A stretch of 53,475 nt of DNA from Chitinophagaceae bacterium (GTDB lineage: Bacteria > Bacteroidota > Bacteroidia > Chitinophagales > Chitinophagaceae): NCBI GenBank assembly GCA_016786885.1, contig JAEUVO010000026.1:1-53475 (forward strand), read 5' to 3'. Shown here one piece after another: positions 1 through 8,083 of this stretch. The notes beneath the pieces are model-generated. The model was not told the DNA's origin. It searched no databases and was given only the letters and a program-made list of their open reading frames with translations. Position 1 is the first letter of the stretch. The number at the start of each line of letters is the position of its first letter. A program made the translations under genes and the position numbers.

Positions 1-665
1 GCATTTACCACATAAAGCCCGAAAGGAAGTTTCTTTTTGTTCTCTTTCAATAACCTGGTTACTTCGGCTATCATAAAACCACCGATACGATTGTCAAATG
101 CACGGCCGATATAATTGCCATTAGCCAGTTCGTCAAATCCATCCTGGTAAGTGACTACCGCACCGATATGAATACCCAAAGCTTCCACTTCTTTTTTATT
201 TCTTGCCCCGCAATCAAGCCATAGATTATCAGTTCTTGGGATGGGTTCTTTCTGATCGGGGTTGCCGATACGGGTATGAATGGCAGGCCATCCGAATACA
301 GCTTTTACCGGCCCCTTCTTTCCATGTATGATCACCCTTGAAGCAGGCGCTGTCTGGTGGTCTACACCGCCATTTCTTTTCAGGTAGATCAAACCATCGG
401 CAGTGATATAATTTACAAACCAGCTGATCTCATCAGCATGGGCTTCTATCACCACTTTGAATTTATTATCCGGGTTGATGATACCTACGGCTGTGCCATA
501 AGGATCCACATAGTGAGTATCGACATAGGGTTTCAGATAGTCTATCCATAGTTTCTGCCCCCAGGTTTCAAAACCTACTGGCGAAGCATTATTGATATAA
601 TTACGAAAGAACTCAAATGATTTATCTGTAATGACCGATTTCTTTGCTTTCACTGATTTTGCCAT
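1..665 (-). CDS. M42 family metallo-aminopeptidase (3' end cut off by the window)
   Basis: Only the first 221 codons are in the window. The protein starts MAKSVKAKKS and shows the two family landmarks: IEAHADEISWFV, the first metal-binding block (GHMDEIG in typical members), and GRAFDNRIGG, which carries the bridging Asp ligand. M42 enzymes are dinuclear-metal cytosolic aminopeptidases that trim peptides, often as dodecamers with a PDZ-like domain inserted between the two blocks; the intervening stretch here fits that. The start is the only ATG before the conserved region and lies about 25 bases after a perfect -7 box. The first block reads AHADEIS rather than GHMDEIG, a mild departure. The C-terminal third, with the remaining ligands, is not visible. 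Confidence 0.88.
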   Translation of the reverse strand, partial: MAKSVKAKKSVITDKSFEFFRNYINNASPVGFETWGQKLWIDYLKPYVDTHYVDPYGTAVGIINPDNKFKVVIEAHADEISWFVNYITADGLIYLKRNGGVDHQTAPASRVIIHGKKGPVKAVFGWPAIHTRIGNPDQKEPIPRTDNLWLDCGARNKKEVEALGIHIGAVVTYQDGFDELANGNYIGRAFDNRIGGFMIAEVTRLLKENKKKLPFGLYVVN

Positions 666-690
666 GCTTGCAGAATTAAATAATTATTGT

Positions 691-698
691 CAAAATTA
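691..698 (-). promoter_or_regulatory. -7 promoter box (TAATTTTG) for the M42 peptidase
   Basis: A perfect match to the Bacteroidota -7 consensus TAnnTTTG lies 25 bases before the M42 start codon and just beyond the stop codon of the next gene. No clear TTG -33 element is visible, so the call rests on the -7 box and its position. Confidence 0.5.
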
Positions 699-699
699 A

Positions 700-1545
700 T
701 TAAATACGGGCTATTAAAGTCAGCAGGGCAGAAAAGGCCATCAGCCCATCCAGTACAAAATAGTACAACATGTCGGTAAAATGAAAGGTAGCTATACGGT
801 AAAGAAGTGCCAGTATGATACCGGGAATCAGCAGCAACACTATGTTGAGTACGCTGAAATCACAGGTTAGCAGGAAAAGAGTTGAAACAATAAAAATTCC
901 CAGGGATAGGATAAAAAGGTATTTAATGTTTCTTTCGCTCAGGAAGGTTATCAGGCTTCGTATACCGGCAGCTTTATCATCATCCTTATCCCGGTAGTCG
1001 AATAAAATACATACAGCATACACAAGGAAATACCGGCTGATGATAAACAGCGTAAATGAAGGGTCCCATTCTCTGCCTGAGATAATTAATGGCAATACGG
1101 TGGTGACATAGGTCCATACGGCAGCAAGAAAGATGGTCTTCCCCAGGGCGGCCTTTCGCAGTTGACGCAGGAATCTGTTAGGGATTTTTGGGGCCGAATA
1201 CAGAAAGGTGGCAATAGCTGCAGCCAGTAACCAGGGCCAATAGATCAATAAATAAGAGATATAAAAAGCTATTCCGGCAAGACCAATGAAAAAAAGCAAG
1301 CCATGAACATACCGGAATTTTTGTAACCAGTTTGTTCTGTCTGATGGCAGCATTGTTTCAGCTGAAAAATACCAATGAAAACTATAACTGCATAAAGTAG
1401 AAAAAAAGACAAAACCAATATAGCGAAGATTACCCGGGATATTAAGCAGTAACGAATAGACCTGGTGAGTCATGAGTATAGCGCAAAGGGCTATAAAAAG
1501 ATTGCTATAGATAAAAAAGGATCCCCAGGCCCGTAGCAGTTTCAA
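700..1545 (-). CDS. UbiA-superfamily-like integral membrane protein
   Basis: A 281-residue protein with about eight hydrophobic segments. From residue 183 it reads DYRDKDDDKAAGIRSL, which matches the second Asp-rich motif (DxxDxxxD) of UbiA prenyltransferases. These enzymes attach isoprenoid chains to aromatic or lipid acceptors in the membrane. The first Asp-rich motif (NDxxDxxxD, expected near residue 55-65) is not present; that place reads CSYSFHWYF. It may therefore be a divergent or non-catalytic member. It starts 7 bases after the stop of the lipoprotein gene and is probably cotranscribed with it. Substrate unknown. Confidence 0.6.
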   Translation of the reverse strand: MKLLRAWGSFFIYSNLFIALCAILMTHQVYSLLLNIPGNLRYIGFVFFSTLCSYSFHWYFSAETMLPSDRTNWLQKFRYVHGLLFFIGLAGIAFYISYLLIYWPWLLAAAIATFLYSAPKIPNRFLRQLRKAALGKTIFLAAVWTYVTTVLPLIISGREWDPSFTLFIISRYFLVYAVCILFDYRDKDDDKAAGIRSLITFLSERNIKYLFILSLGIFIVSTLFLLTCDFSVLNIVLLLIPGIILALLYRIATFHFTDMLYYFVLDGLMAFSALLTLIARI

Positions 1546-1552
1546 TCTTTGC

Positions 1553-2008
1553 TTATGGTTTTTTTAACCTGATAGGGTTTGATTCGCTGTAATTACTGCG
1601 ATGACCGGCCTTGTCAATCAATATTAAACCAAAGGTAGCGGTGGTATCCCTTACGGAAACACCCGGTAGCGGTACAAGGTCAGGGTAATTATTGGTATTG
1701 TATTCAAAAGTCACTTCTATATCAGCTCTCCTGAGGTCAGAAGGAAGATTAAGGATGGAATAAGGGTAGCGAAATGTATCAGCTCTTACCACTATCGTAT
1801 TATTGTACCATTTGTAAACTATATAAGCAGAATCAAGATCACCTTCATCGTCGGTGTATTTGGCTTTCATGTTGATAACATCGCCATTAAAAACTGTTTC
1901 CGGGCTTATTGATTTTACCTCTACCTGTGGTTCTGTTGTAAATGTATCTTTGTTACATGCAGTCACAATAACTACCAGGACAATGAGCACTAAAAGACTG
2001 TATTTCAT
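1553..2008 (-). CDS. Small lipoprotein of unknown function
   Basis: A 151-residue protein with a lipoprotein signal: MKYSLLVLIVLVVIVTAC, where VTAC is the lipobox and Cys18 the predicted lipidated residue. The mature part is a single beta-rich domain without a family I can name; it contains an acidic DDEGDLDSAYI stretch of the kind seen in Ig/PKD-like folds. It is the first gene of a likely two-gene unit with the UbiA-like protein and is preceded by a perfect -7 box. It is probably an inner-leaflet outer-membrane or periplasmic lipoprotein; role unknown. Confidence 0.65.
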   Translation of the reverse strand: MKYSLLVLIVLVVIVTACNKDTFTTEPQVEVKSISPETVFNGDVINMKAKYTDDEGDLDSAYIVYKWYNNTIVVRADTFRYPYSILNLPSDLRRADIEVTFEYNTNNYPDLVPLPGVSVRDTTATFGLILIDKAGHRSNYSESNPIRLKKP

Positions 2009-2028
2009 GGCGAAATTTTAGATTTAAA

Positions 2029-2036
2029 CAAATTTA
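2029..2036 (-). promoter_or_regulatory. -7 promoter box (TAAATTTG) for the lipoprotein/UbiA pair
   Basis: Perfect TAnnTTTG on the minus strand, 20 bases before the lipoprotein ATG, in the short divergent gap shared with the LuxE-type gene. No TTG element at the usual spacing is evident. Confidence 0.5.
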
Positions 2037-2061
2037 CAATTTTTAGGAACATAAAACGGGT

Positions 2062-3042
2062 ATGCCGGATCAATGGAATCATAAAATTTTTGAAGCTCAG
2101 GAGTGTGATTTTAATAAACTTTCGCTGGAAGCATTTCAATACCAGTTCAGGAACAATACTGTTTACAACAGTTATGTAAAAGCCCTTGGTGTAAATCCTG
2201 CTATTGTAAATTCAGTTTCCCGGATCCCTTTTCTGCCTGTTACTTTCTTTAAAACTCATTCCGTAAAAACAGGTGACTTTGTTGCTGAAACCGTTTTTGA
2301 AAGTAGTGGTACTACGGGTAGTATCAACAGCAGTCACCCCGTGAAAGACCTGTTGCTATATAAAGAGAGTTTTACAAAAGGATTTGAGCTTTTTTATGGA
2401 CCAGTGACAGACTGGTGTATCATCGGCCTGTTGCCTTCTTACCTGGAAAGGGAAAATTCTTCTCTTGTTTATATGGTGAATGAGCTGATACGGGAAAGTG
2501 CAGATCCCCGAAGCGGTTTTTATTTAACTGAGTTTGAAAAATTATCAGCGGTATTAAAAGAGGCAGAAGCAAGAAAGCAAAAAACTTTGCTGATAGGAGT
2601 TACGTTTGCCCTGCTTGATTTTGCTGAACTATCTCATTTGTCATTGCAACATACTGTTGTGATGGAAACGGGTGGAATGAAAGGCCGCCGGAAAGAAATG
2701 ATAAGAGCAGAAGTACATGACCTGCTCAAAAAAGGATTTGGTATTAGTGCTGTTCATTCGGAGTATGGTATGACAGAGTTATTATCGCAAGCTTACTCGA
2801 AAGGGGAAGGTATTTTTAATGCTCCGCCCTGGATGAAGGTATTGGTAAGGGATGAGGAAGATCCTTTAGTGGTGAAGGAAACCGGCGCTGGTGTCATTAA
2901 TATTATTGACCTGACAAATATTGATTCCTGTTGTTTTATTGCCACCGATGATGCAGGAAAAGTGTACCGGGATGGCAGTTTTGAAGTATTGGGCAGGATG
3001 GATGGCAGTGATCTGAGGGGTTGCAGCCTGATGGTATTGTAA
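2062..3042 (+). CDS. LuxE/PaaK-type acyl-protein synthetase (acyltransferase)
   Basis: A 326-residue soluble protein of the LuxE family, which belongs to the adenylate-forming superfamily. The ATP-binding signature ESSGTTGS is at residues 80-87, as in PaaK and LuxE; MKGRRKEM and HSEYGMTELLSQAY further on match the A5-like substrate/ATP region. In luminous bacteria LuxE activates fatty acids with ATP for the reductase complex; no lux genes are here, and in Bacteroidota such genes usually stand alone, so the substrate is unknown. The first ATG gives a full-length protein. The gene is followed at once by tRNA-Leu, and its 3' end probably lies in the same transcript or close to the tRNA promoter. 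Confidence 0.8.
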   Translation: MPDQWNHKIFEAQECDFNKLSLEAFQYQFRNNTVYNSYVKALGVNPAIVNSVSRIPFLPVTFFKTHSVKTGDFVAETVFESSGTTGSINSSHPVKDLLLYKESFTKGFELFYGPVTDWCIIGLLPSYLERENSSLVYMVNELIRESADPRSGFYLTEFEKLSAVLKEAEARKQKTLLIGVTFALLDFAELSHLSLQHTVVMETGGMKGRRKEMIRAEVHDLLKKGFGISAVHSEYGMTELLSQAYSKGEGIFNAPPWMKVLVRDEEDPLVVKETGAGVINIIDLTNIDSCCFIATDDAGKVYRDGSFEVLGRMDGSDLRGCSLMVL

Positions 3043-3101
3043 AAAAGTTTTCCCGATTAGCCTGAAACTGATAAATTTGCAGCCCGCCTGAAAAAGCAGT
3101 T

Positions 3102-3183
3102 GCCCGGGTGGCGAAATTGGTAGACGCACCGTCTTCAGGTGGCGGCGCCGCGAGGTGTGCTGGTTCGAATCCAGTCCCGGGCA
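3102..3183 (+). tRNA. tRNA-Leu (anticodon CAG)
   Basis: An 82-base tRNA with a fully paired acceptor stem (GCCCGGG with CCCGGGC), a GCG/CGC D stem, an anticodon stem CCGTC/GGCGG around the loop TTCAGGT (anticodon CAG at 3136-3138), the long variable arm expected for class II Leu tRNA, and a T arm GCTGG-TTCGAAT-CCAGT. Discriminator base is A. The CCA tail is not encoded (next bases are CAA), so it depends on the nucleotidyltransferase encoded later in this window. Confidence 0.97.
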
Positions 3184-3184
3184 C

Positions 3185-3215
3185 AAAGCCCTCAGTGATA
3201 GCTGAGGGCTTTTTT
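3185..3215 (+). terminator. Rho-independent terminator of tRNA-Leu
   Basis: An 11-base perfect stem (3185-3195 with 3202-3212; core AGCCCTCAG/CTGAGGGCT), a 6-base loop and a run of T. It begins two bases after the tRNA discriminator. Confidence 0.9.
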
Positions 3216-3541
3216 GTTTATCAGATTAGGTTAAACGCCGCATACTTCCACTAACTGTATTTAATTGTTATAACAAGGATCATGATCATCAAAAAAACTT
3301 TGGTTTGGGGATTAATAATCTCATTAACCGCTAAAATTTTGGAATAAGTGTTTACTTGTATTCTCTTTTTAAAAAAACGCAGATAACGGCAAATAGCAGC
3401 AAATACACGAACACTTTTCGTCGATTACATATAAAAAATATTCACATTGTATTATATATCGTATTTATTCTAACAGCTGTTTGGAATATTAATTTATATT
3501 AGGCGACTTGAAAATTTTTATTTCACAAAACCAAAGACATT
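3216..3541. other. AT-rich non-coding gap between tRNA-Leu and the secreted protease
   Basis: No plausible gene on either strand. It holds the 10-base palindrome GATCATGATC near 3278, a short ACGCAGATAACGGC string of a type often seen between genes in Bacteroidota, and very AT-rich sequence from 3430 on that must contain the protease promoter. The best -7 candidate is TATATTAG at 3495-3502 (two mismatches), so I do not call a promoter. Confidence 0.6.
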
Positions 3542-6500
3542 ATGAAAAAACTTGTACTGTTTATGCTCTCGTTTACCCTGGCGTATACGGTGATGGCACA
3601 GGAAGGAAATTACTGGTCTTCGAACAGTGATGCAGGAAAAATCATTACTGACAAAGCTGTGGCAAGACTATCTTTTCCTAAAGATTTCAAATTATTCAAC
3701 CTGAATACTGATCCATTACGGCAGGAATTATTTTCAGTTGTAGGGAACCAGGCTTCCAGGCATTCAACTGTCATTTCATTACCGAATGCTGACGGTCAGA
3801 TTGAGCAATTCGAAGTGGTTGAAGCTTCAAATTTTGAACCGGCTCTGCAGGCCCGGTTTCCGGAAATAAGAGCTTTTTCCGGCAGAGGAATCACAGATAA
3901 ATCTGCAACGCTGAAACTAAGCATTTCTACGCAAGGCATACAAACAATGGTTTTCAGAACTGAAAAGGCAAATGAATTTATTGAAGCTTATTCAAAAGAT
4001 CATACTGTATATGCGGTATTCAGATCTCAGAGAGCAAAAGGAGATTTGCCATGGACCTGTTCTACACCTGAGCAACGATTGGCCGCAGGTATTGATGCAC
4101 AGGTTACCAACGTCGCTGTTACCGGCAGATCCGGTGGGAATCTAAAAACAATGAGGCTGGCCCAATCGATCACTGCTGAATACTCCAATTATTTCGGGGC
4201 CACCAGCTCGGCCCAGGTTTCATTGGTGCTTGCAGCTGTAAATGCCACACTAACCCGCTGTAATGGTGTTTATGAAAAAGATCTTGCCCTGCACCTTAAC
4301 CTGGTTGCCAACACAACGGATGTTTTTTATTACAATCCATCCACAGACCCCTATTCTCCGGCTTCGCAAATGAGTCAGTGGAATTCCCAATTACAATCAA
4401 CATTAACTTCTGTAATAGGGGAAGCTAATTATGATATTGGTCACCTGTTTGGCGCATCCGGCGGTGGTGGTAATGCTGGTTGTATTGGTTGTGTTTGTGT
4501 GAACGGTTCAAAAGGAAGTGGCATTACTTCGCCATTTGATGCTATACCACAGGGGGATAATTTCGATATCGACTATGTGGCACATGAAGTGGGCCATCAA
4601 TTAGGTGCCAATCATACTTTTTCTATGAGTAGTGAAGGTACTGGTGTCAATAAAGAAGTAGGTTCCGGTATCACCATTATGGGTTATGCCGGTATTACCA
4701 GCCAGGATGTGGCGCCCCATTCTATCGACATTTTTCACCAGGCCTCTATTGCACAAATTCAGTCAAACCTGAATACAAAGACATGCCCGGTTACAACTAC
4801 AATTGTTAATTCAACACCTGTTGTTTCAGCCGGCAGCAATTACACTATCCCAATCAGTACACCCTTTGCATTAACAGGCTCAGCAACAGATGCAGATGCC
4901 GGTGATGTACTAACTTATTGCTGGGAGCAAAATGATAATTCAACAACAACCGGGGCAAACAGTGTGGCATCACCCACAAAAACAACCGGTCCAAACTGGA
5001 TTTCATTTAGCCCTACTACATCTCCAACAAGGTATTTTCCCAAATTAGCAACAATACTTGCGGGGTCAAATGTTTCCGGTCCTCTCCCCGGCGGTGATGC
5101 TGGTGCTAACACAGAAGCTTTAAGTTCCGTTTCAAGAACATTGAACTTCAGGTTGACAGTAAGGGATAATGCGCCATATAGTTCTACTGCACCAGTTTCT
5201 GTGGGGCAAACACAATTTGCTGATATGGTAGTGACTGTTTCAAATACCTCGGGTCCCTTTGCTGTTACTTCGCCTAATACAGCAGTAACATGGGCCGGCG
5301 GTTCATCACAAACAATAACATGGTCAGTAGCCAATACGACTGCTGCGCCTGTTAGTTGTGCCAATGTAAAAATTTCGATTTCTACTGATGGAGGAAATTC
5401 TTTCAGCACACTGGTTGCCAGTACTGCTAATGATGGCAGTGAAGCGGTAACTATTCCAGGTACTCAGACTACTACTGCAAGAGTGAAAATAGAAGCGGTT
5501 GGTAATATCTTCTTTGATATTTCTAATACTAATTTCACCATCAGTGCACCAGCAGTTTGTGGTGACCCGACTGGGTTAACTTCATCTGCAATTACAAATA
5601 CATCGGCCACAGTAAGCTGGACTGCTGTTGCCAGTGCATTGTCTTATGATGTTGACTATAAAGCAACATCATCCGGTACATGGATCAATGCTGCGACAGC
5701 TACTACTTCTACTTCTGTAGCATTAGCAGGTTTAACACAAGGAACTGCCTATGATTGGAGGGTGAGAGCTACCTGCAGCGGAGGAAGCGGTAACTATGTA
5801 CAGGCTCAGTTTACAACAACTGCTCCTTGTAATACACCAACCGGATTGACTTCATCTGCTATTACTGCATCATCAGCTACAGTAAGCTGGACCGCTGTAA
5901 GTGGAGCTGCATCGTACGATGTCGATTACAAGCTCAATTCATCAGGCACATGGACTAATGCTGCAACTGGAACAACAGGGACATCTGTAAATCTGAGTGG
6001 TCTTACTGCTTCATCTTTGTATGACTGGAGAGTAAGGGCCAATTGCGGTGCCAACGGCAGCAGTGGTTACAGCCAGGCTCAGTTTACTACAGGAACAGTT
6101 AGTACTTGTGCAACCGCTTTTGAACCGAACGAATCACTGGCTGCTGCAGCCACTATCTCTACCGGTGTTGCTAATTCAGCGGCCATCACCACAACAACTG
6201 ATAATGATTATTTCAGGATTGTTACTACCAGTACAACCAATAATGTATTCAGTTTGGTTGGCCCGGGCGGTGTTGATTTCGATTTGTCTATTTACAATAG
6301 TGCTGGCACTCAAATCGGTTCTAGCACATCAAGTTCAGCAACAGAAACAGTAACATTGAATAGTCAGGCTGCAGGTACCTATTATATCAGGGTGTTTGGT
6401 TATAATGGCGCCAATAGTTCTACTTGTTACACTATTACTGCTACAGCTACTGTGGTAACCAGTTGTTCAAGTGTTTATGACGTTTCAACTAATGGAAGCA

Positions 6501-7084
6501 TAAGCGGCGCTGCTACAATTCCATTTAATACTGATGTTAAGGGCCTGGTAAACCCATCCGGAGATAATGACTATTATAAATTTGTTATTACAACTGGTGG
6601 ATCCATTACGATGACCTTAACTACATTACCTGCCAATTATCATTTACGGTTATTGAACAGTTCCGGCAGTACATTGCAAACATCAAGTAACAGTGGTACT
6701 ACCAACGAAACAATTAACAGGACTGTTACTGCAGGTACATATTATGCACGGGTTTATCCCAGTAATAGTAATCAATGGAATGCAACAAATTGTTATACAC
6801 TCAGGGTGGCCCTCGGTACAGCTACAAAAGGGGATGACCTTATCACGGCGAAACCAGTGATTGTCTTCCCGAACCCGGTGATAAAGACCATGAATGTATC
6901 AATCCCTGATATACAGGGAATGGCTGATATCCGTGTATTTGATATTTACGGAAAACTGGTGCAGCAAAAAAGCACCGGCCAGGCCAACACACAACTGGAC
7001 CTTTCTTCATTACCATCAGGTATGTACCTGGTTAAAGTGATGAATGATGGCAAAGAGACTTCTATGAAAATTATTAAGCAATAG
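3542..7084 (+). CDS. Secreted reprolysin-like (M12B-type) metalloprotease with FN3, PPC and T9SS type A sorting domains
   Basis: An 1180-residue exported protein. In order: signal peptide (MKKLVLFMLSFTLAYTVMAQ); propeptide-like region with RGITDKSA; catalytic domain with the extended zinc motif HEVGHQLGANH (His348, Glu349, His352, His358) and a Met-turn in TIMGYAGI (Met380); Ig/PKD-like region; two tandem fibronectin III domains starting near residues 673 and 761; two pre-peptidase (PPC) beta domains near 855 and 977; and a C-terminal sorting domain from about 1104 (VFPNPV, VFDIYGK, LPSGMYLVKV). The last directs export by T9SS and removal by the sortase-like PorU. The protein should be released or attached at the cell surface and degrade extracellular protein. 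It is monocistronic, ending in a strong hairpin. Confidence 0.92.
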   Translation: MKKLVLFMLSFTLAYTVMAQEGNYWSSNSDAGKIITDKAVARLSFPKDFKLFNLNTDPLRQELFSVVGNQASRHSTVISLPNADGQIEQFEVVEASNFEPALQARFPEIRAFSGRGITDKSATLKLSISTQGIQTMVFRTEKANEFIEAYSKDHTVYAVFRSQRAKGDLPWTCSTPEQRLAAGIDAQVTNVAVTGRSGGNLKTMRLAQSITAEYSNYFGATSSAQVSLVLAAVNATLTRCNGVYEKDLALHLNLVANTTDVFYYNPSTDPYSPASQMSQWNSQLQSTLTSVIGEANYDIGHLFGASGGGGNAGCIGCVCVNGSKGSGITSPFDAIPQGDNFDIDYVAHEVGHQLGANHTFSMSSEGTGVNKEVGSGITIMGYAGITSQDVAPHSIDIFHQASIAQIQSNLNTKTCPVTTTIVNSTPVVSAGSNYTIPISTPFALTGSATDADAGDVLTYCWEQNDNSTTTGANSVASPTKTTGPNWISFSPTTSPTRYFPKLATILAGSNVSGPLPGGDAGANTEALSSVSRTLNFRLTVRDNAPYSSTAPVSVGQTQFADMVVTVSNTSGPFAVTSPNTAVTWAGGSSQTITWSVANTTAAPVSCANVKISISTDGGNSFSTLVASTANDGSEAVTIPGTQTTTARVKIEAVGNIFFDISNTNFTISAPAVCGDPTGLTSSAITNTSATVSWTAVASALSYDVDYKATSSGTWINAATATTSTSVALAGLTQGTAYDWRVRATCSGGSGNYVQAQFTTTAPCNTPTGLTSSAITASSATVSWTAVSGAASYDVDYKLNSSGTWTNAATGTTGTSVNLSGLTASSLYDWRVRANCGANGSSGYSQAQFTTGTVSTCATAFEPNESLAAAATISTGVANSAAITTTTDNDYFRIVTTSTTNNVFSLVGPGGVDFDLSIYNSAGTQIGSSTSSSATETVTLNSQAAGTYYIRVFGYNGANSSTCYTITATATVVTSCSSVYDVSTNGSISGAATIPFNTDVKGLVNPSGDNDYYKFVITTGGSITMTLTTLPANYHLRLLNSSGSTLQTSSNSGTTNETINRTVTAGTYYARVYPSNSNQWNATNCYTLRVALGTATKGDDLITAKPVIVFPNPVIKTMNVSIPDIQGMADIRVFDIYGKLVQQKSTGQANTQLDLSSLPSGMYLVKVMNDGKETSMKIIKQ
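5560..6093 (+). repeat. Tandem fibronectin III duplication within the protease gene
   Basis: Two adjacent units of about 260 bases encode FN3 domains that are nearly identical at their starts (PTGLTSSAIT, then SATVSWTAV, then DVDYK and YDWRVRA in both). Synonymous differences are few, so the duplication is fairly recent or homogenised. Confidence 0.8.
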
Positions 7085-7103
7085 AAGGGTTGTTTGCTAA
7101 ATA

Positions 7104-7137
7104 ACAAAGGCCTTCCTGCAGGCAGGAAGGCCTTTGT
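7104..7137. terminator. Strong bidirectional terminator between the protease and dapD
   Basis: A perfect 15-base stem (7104-7118 with 7123-7137) closed by a 4-base loop lies between two convergent genes. It is flanked by short T/A tracts, so it could serve both transcripts. Confidence 0.88.
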
Positions 7138-7151
7138 ATTAAAAGCTTACC

Positions 7152-7958
7152 TTATACACTTACATTAAAATCTCTCAAGGCATCATTCAGGCTTGTCTTC
7201 AGGTCAGTGCTGGGTTTACGCTGACCGATGATCAGTGCACATCCTACCCCATACTCACCCGCCGGAAATTTTTTAGTATAAGAACCGGGGATCACCACAC
7301 TTCTGGCTGGAACCCTTCCTTTCATTTCCATTGGTTCGCCACTGCTTACATCAATGATCTTGGTGGATTGGGTAAGCACAACATTGGCGCCAAGCACAGC
7401 TTCTTTTTCTACAATAACACCTTCCACCACAATACAGCGGCTGCCGATAAAACAACCATCTTCAATAATAACCGGGCTGGCCTGCAATGGTTCCAGCACA
7501 CCGCCAATACCCACACCACCACTCAGGTGAACTCCTTTTCCGATTTGTGCACAACTACCCACCGTAGCCCATGTATCTACCATCGTTCCTTCATCCACAT
7601 ATGCGCCGATATTAACATAGGAGGGCATCAGTACCACATTTTTTGCCAGGTATGCACCATACCTGGCCACTGCATGAGGAACGGCCCTTACGCCAAGCTC
7701 TTTATAATTTTTCTTCAGCAGCATTTTATCGTAAAATTCAAATGGCGCCAGATCCCATGTCTGCATCTGCTGGATACCGAAATACATCAATATGGCTTGT
7801 TTTACCCATTCATTTACCTGCCAGCCGGCATCAGTCGGGGCTGCTGTTCTTAAGCGGCCTTTATCCACCTCTTCTATAACCGCCCTTACCGCATCACTGT
7901 ATTTATTGTCCTTTAGCAATTCACGGTTACCCCATGCTTCCAGTATCAGTTCTTTCAT
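7152..7958 (-). CDS. dapD: 2,3,4,5-tetrahydropyridine-2,6-dicarboxylate N-succinyltransferase
   Basis: A 268-residue protein with the DapD layout: an alpha-helical N-terminal domain, then a left-handed beta-helix of hexapeptide repeats (VNIGAYVDEGTMVDTWATVG, SGGVGIGGVLEP, IEDGCFIGSRCIVVEGV) and a short C-terminal extension. DapD uses succinyl-CoA to succinylate tetrahydrodipicolinate in the succinylase branch of lysine and diaminopimelate synthesis, feeding peptidoglycan. It is cytosolic and trimeric. Length is as expected for the family and the start is the first ATG after a -7-like box. No other dap gene is adjacent. Confidence 0.95.
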   Translation of the reverse strand: MKELILEAWGNRELLKDNKYSDAVRAVIEEVDKGRLRTAAPTDAGWQVNEWVKQAILMYFGIQQMQTWDLAPFEFYDKMLLKKNYKELGVRAVPHAVARYGAYLAKNVVLMPSYVNIGAYVDEGTMVDTWATVGSCAQIGKGVHLSGGVGIGGVLEPLQASPVIIEDGCFIGSRCIVVEGVIVEKEAVLGANVVLTQSTKIIDVSSGEPMEMKGRVPARSVVIPGSYTKKFPAGEYGVGCALIIGQRKPSTDLKTSLNDALRDFNVSV

Positions 7959-7974
7959 TTCTCAGATTTTGCTG

Positions 7975-7982
7975 CGAAGATA
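7975..7982 (-). promoter_or_regulatory. -7-like box (TATCTTCG) for dapD
   Basis: Seven of eight bases match TAnnTTTG, 16 bases before the dapD ATG. The same TATCTTCG variant precedes sucC in this window, which supports it as a real local variant. Confidence 0.4.
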
Positions 7983-7994
7983 AATGAATGACTC

Positions 7995-8080
7995 AATGTG
8001 AAAATGACTCAGTTTCCGGGAAGTATTTAATATAAAAGGTTTCATTTTCAAATTGAGTTATTTTCACATTTTCAAATTGG
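7995..8080. repeat. Inverted and direct repeats in the dapD/glycosyltransferase gap
   Basis: A 17-base arm at 7995-8011 pairs with 8054-8070 with one mismatch, and CATTTTCAAATTG occurs twice (8043 and 8067). Strings of this GTGAAAATG/CATTTTCAAATT type are, from memory, common filler between Bacteroidota genes. It may affect the promoters of both divergent genes. Confidence 0.55.
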
Positions 8081-8083
8081 AAT

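Noticed and set aside
2866..3186. Minus-strand frames over the LuxE gene end and tRNA-Leu
   Set aside because: They run through the tRNA and read its complement as protein, a common false gene.
3495..3502. TATATTAG as the -7 box of the secreted protease
   Set aside because: Two mismatches to consensus and no TTG at proper spacing in very AT-rich DNA where such matches arise by chance.
4915..5409. A 164-residue antisense frame inside the protease gene
   Set aside because: It overlaps a gene with strong domain evidence, has no promoter, and its translation matches nothing I know.
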